Assembly: GCF_025821665.1 (NCBI RefSeq)
Contig: NZ_JACKSJ010000025.1
Coordinates: forward strand, 1-64,000
DNA: 64,000 bases
From: [Mycobacterium] manitobense
Lineage (GTDB): Bacteria > Actinomycetota > Actinomycetes > Mycobacteriales > Mycobacteriaceae
Direction of reading: 5' to 3'
Shown: positions 28,008 through 36,205 of the stretch, piece by piece
Layout: the number at the start of each line of letters is the position of its first letter
How positions within the stretch are numbered: position 1 is the stretch's first letter
Made by a program: the position numbers and the translations under genes
Notes under the pieces: generated by a model
The model's input: the letters and a program-made list of their open reading frames with translations, nothing else
Databases searched by the model: none
What the model was told of the DNA's origin: nothing

Positions 28008-28622
28008 TCAGCAGCGAAGGATCTCGTTGCCTTCAGGATCCGTGTGCGGCAGGTCCGCGTCGTGCTTCGCGAGAACGAGGTGTACCCGGTTGCGCACCCG
28101 CTTGGGCGTGTCGACGCGAATGAACTCCACCCAGAAGCGCCCGTCCTGCCGCAGCGACGCGTACTGCGGATGGGACCGCGTGACGGGCAGCCCGGTGAGT
28201 TCGGCCCAGAACTGGGCTTGCGCACGGGGGTCGAGCGCATCGAACACGACCGCGGCGACAGGGCCGATGCCGCGGTACTCGTCACGCGGTTCCAGCACGC
28301 AGAACTCGTTGCCGCCGGGGTCCGCCAGCACCACCCAGGGCACGTCATCTGTCTGGCCGACGTCGACGGGCCGCGCGCCGAGGTCGCGGGCGCTGCGAAC
28401 CAGGTCGTCCGGATGCTCGGCGGACGTGGTGGCCAGATCGAGGTGCAACCGGTTCTTCACCTGCTTCGGTTCGTCCGTGGCGGCGAACCGAAGCGCGGCA
28501 TCCTCGCCGAGCGCGACCGACGTGCCGTCGACCACCGGTAGGCCGAGCAGGGCTGACCAGAACCGCACCAGCTGCGAGGGATCGGCCGACTCCACCAGGA
28601 CGTGGTGAATGGGGTGTGGCAT
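28008..28622 (-). CDS. Tandem glyoxalase-like (VOC) domain protein
   Basis: A 204-residue protein with two VOC (glyoxalase_6-like) modules. The first (residues ~1-108) runs from HHVLVESADPSQLVRFW to VLADPGGNEFCVLEP. The second (~112-204) from VVFDALDPRAQAQFW to DPEGNEILRC. Each half carries the NRLHLDL or NRVHLVL and GNE motifs expected for metal or ligand sites. The substrate is unknown; relatives include resistance proteins and putative glyoxalases. ATG at 28622 is taken over upstream alternatives because the domain begins a few residues later. Confidence 0.85.
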   Translation of the reverse strand: MPHPIHHVLVESADPSQLVRFWSALLGLPVVDGTSVALGEDAALRFAATDEPKQVKNRLHLDLATTSAEHPDDLVRSARDLGARPVDVGQTDDVPWVVLADPGGNEFCVLEPRDEYRGIGPVAAVVFDALDPRAQAQFWAELTGLPVTRSHPQYASLRQDGRFWVEFIRVDTPKRVRNRVHLVLAKHDADLPHTDPEGNEILRC

Positions 28623-28747
28623 GGGCGCAACGCTAGTGGCCGGCGCCGACATCACTGTGCTCGAACCACTTCGATCGTTCCGGCCCTTTCAACGGCCGCC
28701 GGTGCCTATGGTTGAATCGGGGCAATTTGCTGGACGGCGGGAGGCGA

Positions 28748-29602
28748 ATGGCCGGCGGGTTGCGTTTCGGGGTGAGCACGCAGGGAGGGCCGCTGGCCGC
28801 GCAGGAGCTCGCGGAGGTGGCTGACGCGGTGGGCAGAACCCCTGAATTCGTGCTCTGGTACGAGGATTTTGCCTCCCCGCCCCCGGTGGCGAAGGTGAAT
28901 GCCGTGATCGGTCGCATAGCCGAACCCGTCATCACCTGGGAGCCCCGACTGTGGCACCGCGAATCCGCGGAGCCTGACGGAGCCATTCTCCCCAAGATCA
29001 ATTCCGGTTGCTACGACGATTACCTCCGACGGTGGGCCGACGAACTCACCGGATCGCGGGTTCTTCTCAGATTCGCCCACGAATTCAACGGCACCTGGTA
29101 TCCGTGGTCTCCCGGGGCCGGAATCTCCGCCGAGGAGTTCGTCTCGGCGTGGCGGCACGTCCACCACCTCTTCCAGGAGTCCGGCGCCACCGGTGTCCGT
29201 TGGGTGTGGGCGCCGGACGCCGGACCGATCTGCAGTGAGCCGCTCACGGCCTGGTATCCGGGCGACGAGTACGTCGACGTGCTCGGTATCGACGGCTACA
29301 ACTGGGGCACCACCCTGCCCGGGAGCCGGTGGACCGCACCCACGGAGATCTTCGGCGACGGGCTGGCCGAGCTGCGCCGGCTCTGTGACGCCAAGCCCAT
29401 CCTGGTCACCGAGGTCGGGTGCACCGAGGCGGGCGGCGACAAGGCCGAGTGGATCGGCGAGCTGGTGCGCATGATGGCCGGCGAGCCGCAGGTGATCGGC
29501 TTCATCTGGTTCCACCACGACAAGGAAACCGATTGGCGACTGACCAGCACCACGGCTGCGGCCGCGGCGATGGGCGCATCGCTGAGTGAGGCGGCGGCGT
29601 GA
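28748..29602 (+). CDS. GH26-like glycoside hydrolase, first gene of partner-switching operon
   Basis: A 284-residue TIM-barrel-like protein similar to the beta-mannanase (GH26) clan. RFAHEFNGTWYPW holds the likely acid/base Glu, and LVTEVGCTEAGG the likely nucleophile Glu; WVWAPDAG and IDGYNW also fit. No signal peptide is seen, unlike its relative at 49548. The ATG at 28748 follows a strong GGGAGG ribosome site; an upstream start at 28712 is weaker. A TATGGT -10-like hexamer at 28707-28712 is a possible operon promoter. Its stop overlaps the next gene (GTGA). The gene probably trims or modifies the glycan made by the GT2 synthase two genes downstream (inference). Confidence 0.78.
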   Translation: MAGGLRFGVSTQGGPLAAQELAEVADAVGRTPEFVLWYEDFASPPPVAKVNAVIGRIAEPVITWEPRLWHRESAEPDGAILPKINSGCYDDYLRRWADELTGSRVLLRFAHEFNGTWYPWSPGAGISAEEFVSAWRHVHHLFQESGATGVRWVWAPDAGPICSEPLTAWYPGDEYVDVLGIDGYNWGTTLPGSRWTAPTEIFGDGLAELRRLCDAKPILVTEVGCTEAGGDKAEWIGELVRMMAGEPQVIGFIWFHHDKETDWRLTSTTAAAAAMGASLSEAAA

Positions 29603-30834
29603 ACACCGAGACGTTGAGCCAGCGGTACGCGCTGCCGCCGGAGGTGGAGAACGAGAGGGTGCGCTCCCTCGAGCAACTGCACATCCTCGACACGCCGCAG
29701 GAGGACCGGTTCGCCCGCATCACCAGGATGGCGCGCTGTGTGTTCGGCGTGCCGATGGCATCGGTGAACCTGATCGATCGCGACCGCCAGTGGTTCAAGC
29801 AGGCCGACGGCCTCTCGCTGGGCCCCCAGACGACGCGGCGCAATTCGGTGTGCCAGGCCACCATCGCCCGCACATACCAGCACCCGGAGGAGCCGGCGTT
29901 GATCCTCGAGGACGCCGCCGACACCGAGTTCGCGTGCGTGCCGGGCGTCGGGGGTGACGGCATCAGGTTCTACGCGGGCTATCCGCTCTACGGGCCCGGC
30001 GGTCACCCGGTGGGCACCTTCTGCATCTTCGACAACCAGCCCCGGGCACTGGCGGACTCCGAACTGCAGGCCTTCAAAGAGCTCGCCGCGTGGGCACAGC
30101 GCGAGCTGGAGAGCTCCGACGACCTCGAGCGGGCTTCGGCCGTCCAGCGGCAACTGCTTCCCCGGCCGCTGGGCGACCTGCCGGGCTACTCGGTCTGCGC
30201 GATGTGTCTTCCGGCCTACGCAGTGGGTGGTGACTTCTACGACCACTACCGCGTGCAAGGTGGCGCCATCTTCACCGTCGCGGACGTGATGGGCAAGGGA
30301 CTGGGTGCGGCCATCCTCGCGGCCAGTGTGCGTTCGTCCCTGCGGGCCGCCTCCCGCGCTGTCGACCGGCTCACCGCGACCGACGTCGACGTCGCCGACA
30401 CGGTGAATTCCATTGCGGCGCAACTGAGTGAGGATCTGGCGAGCACCGACACGTTCGTCACCCTGTTCCACGCCAAGCTCGACATCAACAGCGGGCGGGT
30501 GGAGTTCGTCGACGCGGGCCACGGCTTCGCGGCGGTGATCCGCGAGGACTCCCGGGTGGAACCCCTCAACAGCGAGGACCTCCCCGTCGGTGTGCTCGCC
30601 GGGTACACCTGGACACGCGGCGAGGTGACGCTGCAACCCGGTGACACCCTCGTCATCGCCTCCGACGGCGTCCTCGACCTGGTCGGCGACGGCATCGACG
30701 TCCGGCCCGCGCTGAAATTGGTGTCTCAATACCGCGACCCCGCCGAACTGTGCGACTTCGCCCGGAGCCTGCATGCCCGGACTCCTCCGCTGGACGACGT
30801 CACGCTGGTGGCCGTGCGACGCGAGCCGTCGTGA
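29599..30834 (+). CDS. GAF-domain SpoIIE/PP2C phosphatase (RsbU-like)
   Basis: A 411-residue signalling phosphatase. Residues ~30-165 are a GAF sensor domain (DRFARITRMARCVFGVPMAS through GTFCIFDNQPR). Residues ~185-405 are a SpoIIE PP2C domain with GGDFYD, DVMGKGLGAA, FVDAGHG and LVIASDGVLD, which include the metal-binding Asp residues. In RsbU-type partner switches this phosphatase removes phosphate from the STAS anti-anti-sigma protein; such a protein and its kinase are encoded in the same operon. GTGA overlaps join it to the genes on both sides. The GAF ligand is unknown. Confidence 0.92.
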   Translation: MNTETLSQRYALPPEVENERVRSLEQLHILDTPQEDRFARITRMARCVFGVPMASVNLIDRDRQWFKQADGLSLGPQTTRRNSVCQATIARTYQHPEEPALILEDAADTEFACVPGVGGDGIRFYAGYPLYGPGGHPVGTFCIFDNQPRALADSELQAFKELAAWAQRELESSDDLERASAVQRQLLPRPLGDLPGYSVCAMCLPAYAVGGDFYDHYRVQGGAIFTVADVMGKGLGAAILAASVRSSLRAASRAVDRLTATDVDVADTVNSIAAQLSEDLASTDTFVTLFHAKLDINSGRVEFVDAGHGFAAVIREDSRVEPLNSEDLPVGVLAGYTWTRGEVTLQPGDTLVIASDGVLDLVGDGIDVRPALKLVSQYRDPAELCDFARSLHARTPPLDDVTLVAVRREPS

Positions 30835-32810
30835 GGCATCAGCTGCCCCAGGTCGCCGCCGGGAAGTATCCATCGCCGTGGCTGCGCGGTCTGATCCTGG
30901 TGACGATGCTCCTCGGCGTCAACTACATCGTGTGGCGATGGCTGGCGTCGGTGAACTGGGCGGCGTGGTGGATCGCCGTTCCGTTGGTGGTCGCAGAGAC
31001 ATACAGCGTGATCGATTCTCAACTCTTCGGGCTGACGATGTGGCGGACGCTCCGCCGCAACCCACCCGGACCGCCGCCGGAAGGCGCCACCGTCGACGTC
31101 TTCATCACCACCTACAACGAACCGATCGAGATGGTGATGGCGACCGCCACAGCGGCGCAGGACATCCGGTACCCGCACAGTACGTGGATCCTCGACGACG
31201 GTGACCGTTCCGAACTGGCTGCCGCCGCCGCCGAACAGGGCGTCGGCTACATCACCCGGTCCGCGCACTGGACCAAGGACAAGCCGCGCCACGCCAAAGC
31301 GGGCAATCTGAACAACGCACTCTTCGAGACCGACGGCGAGTTCATCCTGATGCTCGACGCCGATCAGGTGCCCGCCCCGGAGATCCTGGACAACACGCTC
31401 GGCTATTTCCGGGATCCCTACATGGCGTTGGTGCAGACCCCGCAGTTCTTCCACAACGTGCCGATGAGCGACCCGCTGGGCAGCCAGGCGCCGTTGTTCT
31501 ACGGTCCGATCCAGCAGGGTAAGGACGGCTGGAACGCCGCGTACTTCTGCGGCTCGAACGCCGTGCTGCGCCGGGAAGCGTTGATGCAACTCGGCATCCG
31601 CGGCTATGTGCGGGCGATCGAGGAGGGCATCAAGCGCACCCTCTACACCGCCGACAAGATCCTCAAACAGACCGCCGGGCAGATCGGGTCAGACGAACGC
31701 GATGCTCAGGCCGCGCTCGATGCGGTCCGCGATGCCGTGCGTGACGCCCGCCGAGAACTGCGCGACAAGCGGCCTCTCGCCGACATCACGTATACGTTCC
31801 AGCAGCGTGTCGACGCCGCGGCACGCACCCTGGTCGATTCGGACATCACGGCGATGCGGGCGGATCTGGAGATGATCGCCGCGATGAGCGCAGACCTGGA
31901 GGACCCGGCGGCCGATCTCGTCTTCGACGACGAGGCGCTCGCCACGCTGGCGGACCGCGAGTGGTCGCCGCTGGGTGCGATCGAGTCGATCCGCGCCTTG
32001 ATCCGGTCGGTCGACGTGGACCGTGACGACGAGGCGCAACCGGTGCTACCGATGGCGACGATCTCGGTGACCGAGGACATGGCGACGTGCATGCGTATGC
32101 ACTCCATGGGTTGGCGAACGGCCTACCACCACGAGAAGCTCTGTGAAGGGCTGGCACCCGAGGATGCCGGCACCATGCTCACGCAGCGGCTGCGGTGGGC
32201 GCAGGGCACGATCCAGGTGATGCTGCGGGAGAACCCGTTCGTGCAGAAGGGCCTCAGTCTGGGCCAGAAGCTCATGTACTGGTCGACCATGTACAGCTAC
32301 CTCGCCGGATTCGCCGCGCTGGCCTACATCGCGGCTCCGGCCGTCTACCTGATCTTGGGCATCATGCCGGTGCAGGCCTACAGCTGGGATTTCTTCGGCC
32401 GGCTCATCCCCTTCCTGCTCCTCAACCAGCTGATGTTCATCGTCATCAGCCGCGGTACCCCGACGTGGCGAGGGCAGCAGTACAGCCTGGCGTTGTTCCC
32501 GGTCTGGATCAAGGCGTGTATCACGGCGTTTCGCAACGTCTATTTCGGACGCCCGCTCGGGTTCGCAGTGACGCCGAAGACCCGACAGGCCGTGAACGCC
32601 ACGCCGTGGCACCTGGTGACCTGGCAGCTGGCGGCCATGGCGATGCTGGTCGTCGCTTCGGTGATCGGGATAGTCCGGCTGTACTTCGGCGCCATCTCCG
32701 TCCTCGGCGTCGGCGTGAACCTCTTCTGGGTGCTGTTCGACCTGTTGATTCTCAGCGTCGTGATCCAGGCGGTTCGCTACCGCGGATATCGATCGGAAGG
32801 AGCGTTATGA
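30831..32810 (+). CDS. Cellulose synthase-like family 2 glycosyltransferase with inserted coiled-coil region
   Basis: A 659-residue membrane polysaccharide synthase. Two N-terminal helices, then a GT2 core with D122-D123-G124, D176xD178, the FCGSNAVLRR acceptor motif (239 on), T414-E-D416 and Q452xxRW456, then about five C-terminal helices. The catalytic set is complete. Between the FCGS motif and TED lie roughly 150 residues (about 260-410), against about 20-25 in ordinary CesA-like enzymes; they are Arg/Asp/Ala-rich and helical. No PilZ domain is seen, so c-di-GMP control is unlikely; the surrounding partner-switch genes suggest control by protein binding (inference). The GTG start overlaps the phosphatase stop and the stop overlaps the STAS start. 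Confidence 0.92.
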   Translation: MRHQLPQVAAGKYPSPWLRGLILVTMLLGVNYIVWRWLASVNWAAWWIAVPLVVAETYSVIDSQLFGLTMWRTLRRNPPGPPPEGATVDVFITTYNEPIEMVMATATAAQDIRYPHSTWILDDGDRSELAAAAAEQGVGYITRSAHWTKDKPRHAKAGNLNNALFETDGEFILMLDADQVPAPEILDNTLGYFRDPYMALVQTPQFFHNVPMSDPLGSQAPLFYGPIQQGKDGWNAAYFCGSNAVLRREALMQLGIRGYVRAIEEGIKRTLYTADKILKQTAGQIGSDERDAQAALDAVRDAVRDARRELRDKRPLADITYTFQQRVDAAARTLVDSDITAMRADLEMIAAMSADLEDPAADLVFDDEALATLADREWSPLGAIESIRALIRSVDVDRDDEAQPVLPMATISVTEDMATCMRMHSMGWRTAYHHEKLCEGLAPEDAGTMLTQRLRWAQGTIQVMLRENPFVQKGLSLGQKLMYWSTMYSYLAGFAALAYIAAPAVYLILGIMPVQAYSWDFFGRLIPFLLLNQLMFIVISRGTPTWRGQQYSLALFPVWIKACITAFRNVYFGRPLGFAVTPKTRQAVNATPWHLVTWQLAAMAMLVVASVIGIVRLYFGAISVLGVGVNLFWVLFDLLILSVVIQAVRYRGYRSEGAL

Positions 32811-33148
32811 CCCAATATCCCACGCGTACGACAGCGTCCGACACCACGGTGATCAGGCCGGAGGGACGCCTCAACATGGTCGCGGCCCCCGGTCTGCGCA
32901 AGCAGCTGCACGGCCTGGTCGAGGCGGGCAGCACCAAACTGGTGGTGGATCTCAGCGGGACCGAGTTCATCGACTCGTCCGGGTTGGGTGCCCTGATCTC
33001 CGGTCTGAAGGCCGCACGTCAGGCCGGTGGAGATCTGCGCATCGCGGCGCCCACCCGGCAGGTGGTCACGGTACTGGAACTGACGAACCTCAATCGAGTT
33101 CTGCGCGTTCACGATTCGGTAGACGGTGCATTCGATGGCCCAACCTGA
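32807..33148 (+). CDS. STAS-domain anti-anti-sigma factor (RsbV/SpoIIAA-like)
   Basis: A 113-residue single STAS domain: VIRPEGRLNMVAAPGLR, LVVDLSGTEFIDSSGLGALISG and VLELTNLNRVL. The DSSG motif (about residues 57-60) holds the Ser that kinases of the RsbW type phosphorylate. The start overlaps the GT2 stop (ATGA), with a GGAAGGAG ribosome site. A PP2C phosphatase two genes upstream and a kinase overlapping downstream complete the switch. The partner it releases could be a sigma factor or, by analogy with Vibrio SypA, a polysaccharide synthesis component. Confidence 0.93.
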   Translation: MTQYPTRTTASDTTVIRPEGRLNMVAAPGLRKQLHGLVEAGSTKLVVDLSGTEFIDSSGLGALISGLKAARQAGGDLRIAAPTRQVVTVLELTNLNRVLRVHDSVDGAFDGPT

Positions 33149-33548
33149 CACGCCGTACGTGCTGAACACCACCACCGGGCCGGAGACGCTGAACGCCATC
33201 CAGCAGACCCTCGACCACGTCTGGTCCGCGCACGACATCCCTGAAATGGTGCGTATGTACATGGATCTCGCTGTCGGTGAGATCGGGGCGAACATCATCG
33301 AACACTCCGGCGGAGGCAAGCCCGTCCACCTCCGAATGGAGGTCCGGGTGCTTCCCGAGTCGATCCAGGCGATCTTCACCGACGACGGCAGACCCTCTCC
33401 GATCGACCTGTCGGAGGCCGAGATGCCCGACGGGTTCTCGGAGCGAGGCCGCGGCCTGGCGATCGCCCACCGGGTGCTCGACGAATTGTCCTACCGCCGC
33501 GACTCCGACGGCAATCACTGGACGTTGGTGCGTAGCCGCGCGGAGTAG
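33135..33548 (+). CDS. RsbW-type anti-sigma/serine kinase (HATPase_c)
   Basis: A 137-residue GHKL kinase. The N-box reads VGEIGANIIEHS (about residues 50-61), followed by FTDDGRPSP (G1) and ERGRGLAIAHRVLDEL (G2). It would phosphorylate the STAS protein encoded by the overlapping gene (14-bp overlap) and may bind a sigma factor; no sigma factor gene is present in the window. ATG at 33135 chosen; a GTG three codons upstream is also possible. Confidence 0.9.
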   Translation: MAQPDTPYVLNTTTGPETLNAIQQTLDHVWSAHDIPEMVRMYMDLAVGEIGANIIEHSGGGKPVHLRMEVRVLPESIQAIFTDDGRPSPIDLSEAEMPDGFSERGRGLAIAHRVLDELSYRRDSDGNHWTLVRSRAE

Positions 33549-33696
33549 CCCCGGCCATGACGGCGCGTTGACGCCTGCGACGATTTATGGCGAAAGCGGC
33601 GCCGGCACGGCTGCGGGGGTTTACCTTGGGTGCACGGGCGGCCGCGTGCCGCCTGGAACTCTTGTCCGTCGGGGGATGTGGCTTCGAGGCGGATCA

Positions 33697-35904
33697 ATGG
33701 GTGCATCGGCGTACGTGGGTCGAGTCGGCGGACTGGCGGTGGCGCTCGGCGTCGGCATCGCCGTGGTGTCGGGCGGTGCCGGGGTGGCATTGGCGGAGGA
33801 GACGTCCACCTCCGACAACACATCACAGGACTCCTCGACGGACACCACCAAGGACGCCGCCAAAGATGAATCCGCGGACGCTTCGACACCTGCAGATGAC
33901 AAGACGCCTGAGCCGGTGGTGAAGAAGAAGAAGTCACCGTCATGGCAGTCCCGTCTGGAGAAGCGCCTGGAGAGGCTGAAGGCGGCGGGTGCCGACGCCA
34001 GGAGCCGCTGGAATGCCGGCGGCGAGACATCCGTCGAAGATGGCGTCAAGACGGACGCGGGTGGCCCCGACGCCACCGAGGCTGCCGGCGTAGGCACCGG
34101 CGGACCGGCTCAACCGGCCGTCGTCAAAGGCGAAGTCAAGGCGCCACCTGCGCTGTCGTCGTCCTCGGCCCGGTCCCGGGAGTCCGCACGAGACGACCGC
34201 ATCACCAGGATCGAGGTCCAGGCCGCGCGTCCCAGGGTGACCACACGCGCGGTCGTCGTCGAGAAGACCGCAACCGGGCCGCAACCGGAGACCAAGACAC
34301 TCGCCGCGGTGACCGAGACCCGTTCCGTCACAACAGCGGTCACCACCGCGGTGTCGTCGGTGACGGCGGCCGGTGGGCAGGTCGCTTCGGCCCTGGCGGC
34401 CGCGCCCACTGCGGTGCCTGCACCGGCGCCCGCGACGCGCATCGTGAACCGCGTGCTCGCGGCGCTCGGCCTGGGAACGCTGTCCAACGTGCCGGTCGCG
34501 CCGACATCGCCGTGGGCGCTCGGGGCGCTGATGGCGGTGGCTGCGCGACGGGAGACCGAACAGGTGGCGTCGACGGCGGCTGTCTCCACCACGGCGCGCG
34601 CCGCCGTCACGACTGCCGCGACCACCACCACGGCGCTGGTCGCCACACCCGACCCCGCCACCAGCAATGTGGTCACACCGGTTCCTGTCAGCGCCAACAC
34701 CGATCTCATCACCGCCGTCACCGGCCGGAACAGTTTCAACAGGACCTACGACAGATTCGGTATCGGAGGCACGGATCTGGGGATCATGTGGGACAACGGC
34801 ATTCGCGACAATCCGTTGACACCGGTGAACGAACACCAGGTGCTGATCGCCTTCGGCGACACCTTCTACGGCGACAATCCGGTGCGGCAGACCGGCTGGC
34901 GGATGAACACCCTGTTCCGCAGCTATGACACCACGCTGTCCAACGGAATGTACGTCCACGACGGCATCATTCACGATCCCGGCACCTACAGCGGATCACC
35001 GATGTCGGTCAACAACTATTCGCGCGAGATCATCGGGAAGTACGGTTACGCCGTCGGACCCGAGGTGACGATCATTCCCACCGCCGCGATCTCCGTGCCC
35101 GGCGCCGGGGTCAACGGCGCGACCAGGCAGTACATCAACTTCATGTCGGTACGGTCCTGGGACACCCCGGGCCGGTGGACCACGAACTATTCGGCCATCG
35201 CGTATTCGGATGACAACGGCCAGAACTGGCGCACGGTGCCGGCGTCCTCGGTACGGCCCGCCGCCGTCGGACGCTCGACCCGCCCGTTCATCTCGGGCAA
35301 CCAGAATTTCCAGCAGTTCGCCTACGTCAAGGGCGCGGTCGTCGACGCCAGCGGTGCGCCGGTCACCGATCCCGTGACCGGAGAACCGAAAACAGACGGA
35401 TACGTGTACGCCTTCGGCACACCGGCCGGTCGCGGCGGCACGGCCTACCTGTCTCGGGTCAACGAGAAGGACCTCCTCGACCAGACCAAGTACCAGTACT
35501 GGAACGGCTCGTCGTGGGTGAACAACAACCCCGCGGCCGCCAAACCCATCCTGCCCGGGACGACCACCACGTCGTGGTTCGGCTTGGTGAAGAACACCAC
35601 GTACCCCACGGTCGGCGAGATGTCGGTGCAGTACAACGCGTACGAGAAGAAGTACGTGATGCTCTACGCGGACCAGAACAACAACGTGGTCATCCGCAAG
35701 GCGGACCGGCCCGAGGGCCCATGGACGGCCCCGACGACGCTCGTGACCTCGTCGAAGATGCCGGGGCTCTACGCGCCGATGATCCATCCTTGGTCGTCCA
35801 CCGCGAACGTCTCTTCCAGCGACCAGCAGTACCTGTACTGGAACATCTCGACGTGGGACGACTACCAGGTCAAGACCATGCGAACGGACCTCAGCAAGGT
35901 GTGA
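33697..35904 (+). CDS. Secreted DUF4185-domain protein (possible GH183-type arabinanase)
   Basis: About 735 residues. An N-terminal export segment (MGASAYVGRVGGLAVALGVG, ending near VALAEE), then ~330 residues of low-complexity Thr/Ala/Lys-rich sequence including a KKKKS stretch and coiled-coil-like SRLEKRLERL. The C-terminal ~390 residues are a DUF4185 domain: GGTDLGIMWDNG, AFGDTFYGDN, RPFISGNQNFQQFAYVKG. Some DUF4185 proteins are endo-D-arabinofuranases (GH183) acting on mycobacterial arabinan, so cell-wall glycan cleavage is a reasonable hypothesis, not shown here. ATG 33676 is an alternative start. It follows the kinase gene after 148 bp and may have its own promoter. Confidence 0.8.
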   Translation: MGASAYVGRVGGLAVALGVGIAVVSGGAGVALAEETSTSDNTSQDSSTDTTKDAAKDESADASTPADDKTPEPVVKKKKSPSWQSRLEKRLERLKAAGADARSRWNAGGETSVEDGVKTDAGGPDATEAAGVGTGGPAQPAVVKGEVKAPPALSSSSARSRESARDDRITRIEVQAARPRVTTRAVVVEKTATGPQPETKTLAAVTETRSVTTAVTTAVSSVTAAGGQVASALAAAPTAVPAPAPATRIVNRVLAALGLGTLSNVPVAPTSPWALGALMAVAARRETEQVASTAAVSTTARAAVTTAATTTTALVATPDPATSNVVTPVPVSANTDLITAVTGRNSFNRTYDRFGIGGTDLGIMWDNGIRDNPLTPVNEHQVLIAFGDTFYGDNPVRQTGWRMNTLFRSYDTTLSNGMYVHDGIIHDPGTYSGSPMSVNNYSREIIGKYGYAVGPEVTIIPTAAISVPGAGVNGATRQYINFMSVRSWDTPGRWTTNYSAIAYSDDNGQNWRTVPASSVRPAAVGRSTRPFISGNQNFQQFAYVKGAVVDASGAPVTDPVTGEPKTDGYVYAFGTPAGRGGTAYLSRVNEKDLLDQTKYQYWNGSSWVNNNPAAAKPILPGTTTTSWFGLVKNTTYPTVGEMSVQYNAYEKKYVMLYADQNNNVVIRKADRPEGPWTAPTTLVTSSKMPGLYAPMIHPWSSTANVSSSDQQYLYWNISTWDDYQVKTMRTDLSKV

Positions 35905-36086
35905 TGCCGGGGCCCGGGGTCCGCCGCGGCCGTCGCCGACGTGGTGGCTGTCATCAGCGTGGCGCCGGCCTCGATCTGCGACGGCGTGGCGATCATCTCG
36001 GCCCGCCCGCAGGCCACCCAGCCGATCAGCACGGCCTTGGCGACGAGGATCAGCGACACCGTCACCAACGCCTTCCGCAGCCTCAT
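35862..36086 (-). CDS. Possible small membrane or exported protein
   Basis: A 74-residue candidate: MRLRKALVTVSLILVAKAVL forms a positively charged N-terminus and one hydrophobic segment that could be a signal peptide or a membrane anchor, followed by a short polar tail. A CTGAGGG ribosome site lies 3-4 nt before the ATG. Its 3' end overlaps the convergent DUF4185 gene by 43 bp. The open frame continues upstream but without coding character. May not be a real gene. Confidence 0.4.
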   Translation of the reverse strand: MRLRKALVTVSLILVAKAVLIGWVACGRAEMIATPSQIEAGATLMTATTSATAAADPGPRHHTLLRSVRMVLTW

Positions 36087-36205
36087 ACCCTCAGGGTAGC
36101 CACCCATCGCCGCAGGTAGCGGGCTCGGTGAAGTTGCAGATTGCACCAACCCGGGTAGGCGGCGGTAACCTCGGTCCGACTGACAAGCAGATCGGGAACG
36201 TATCA

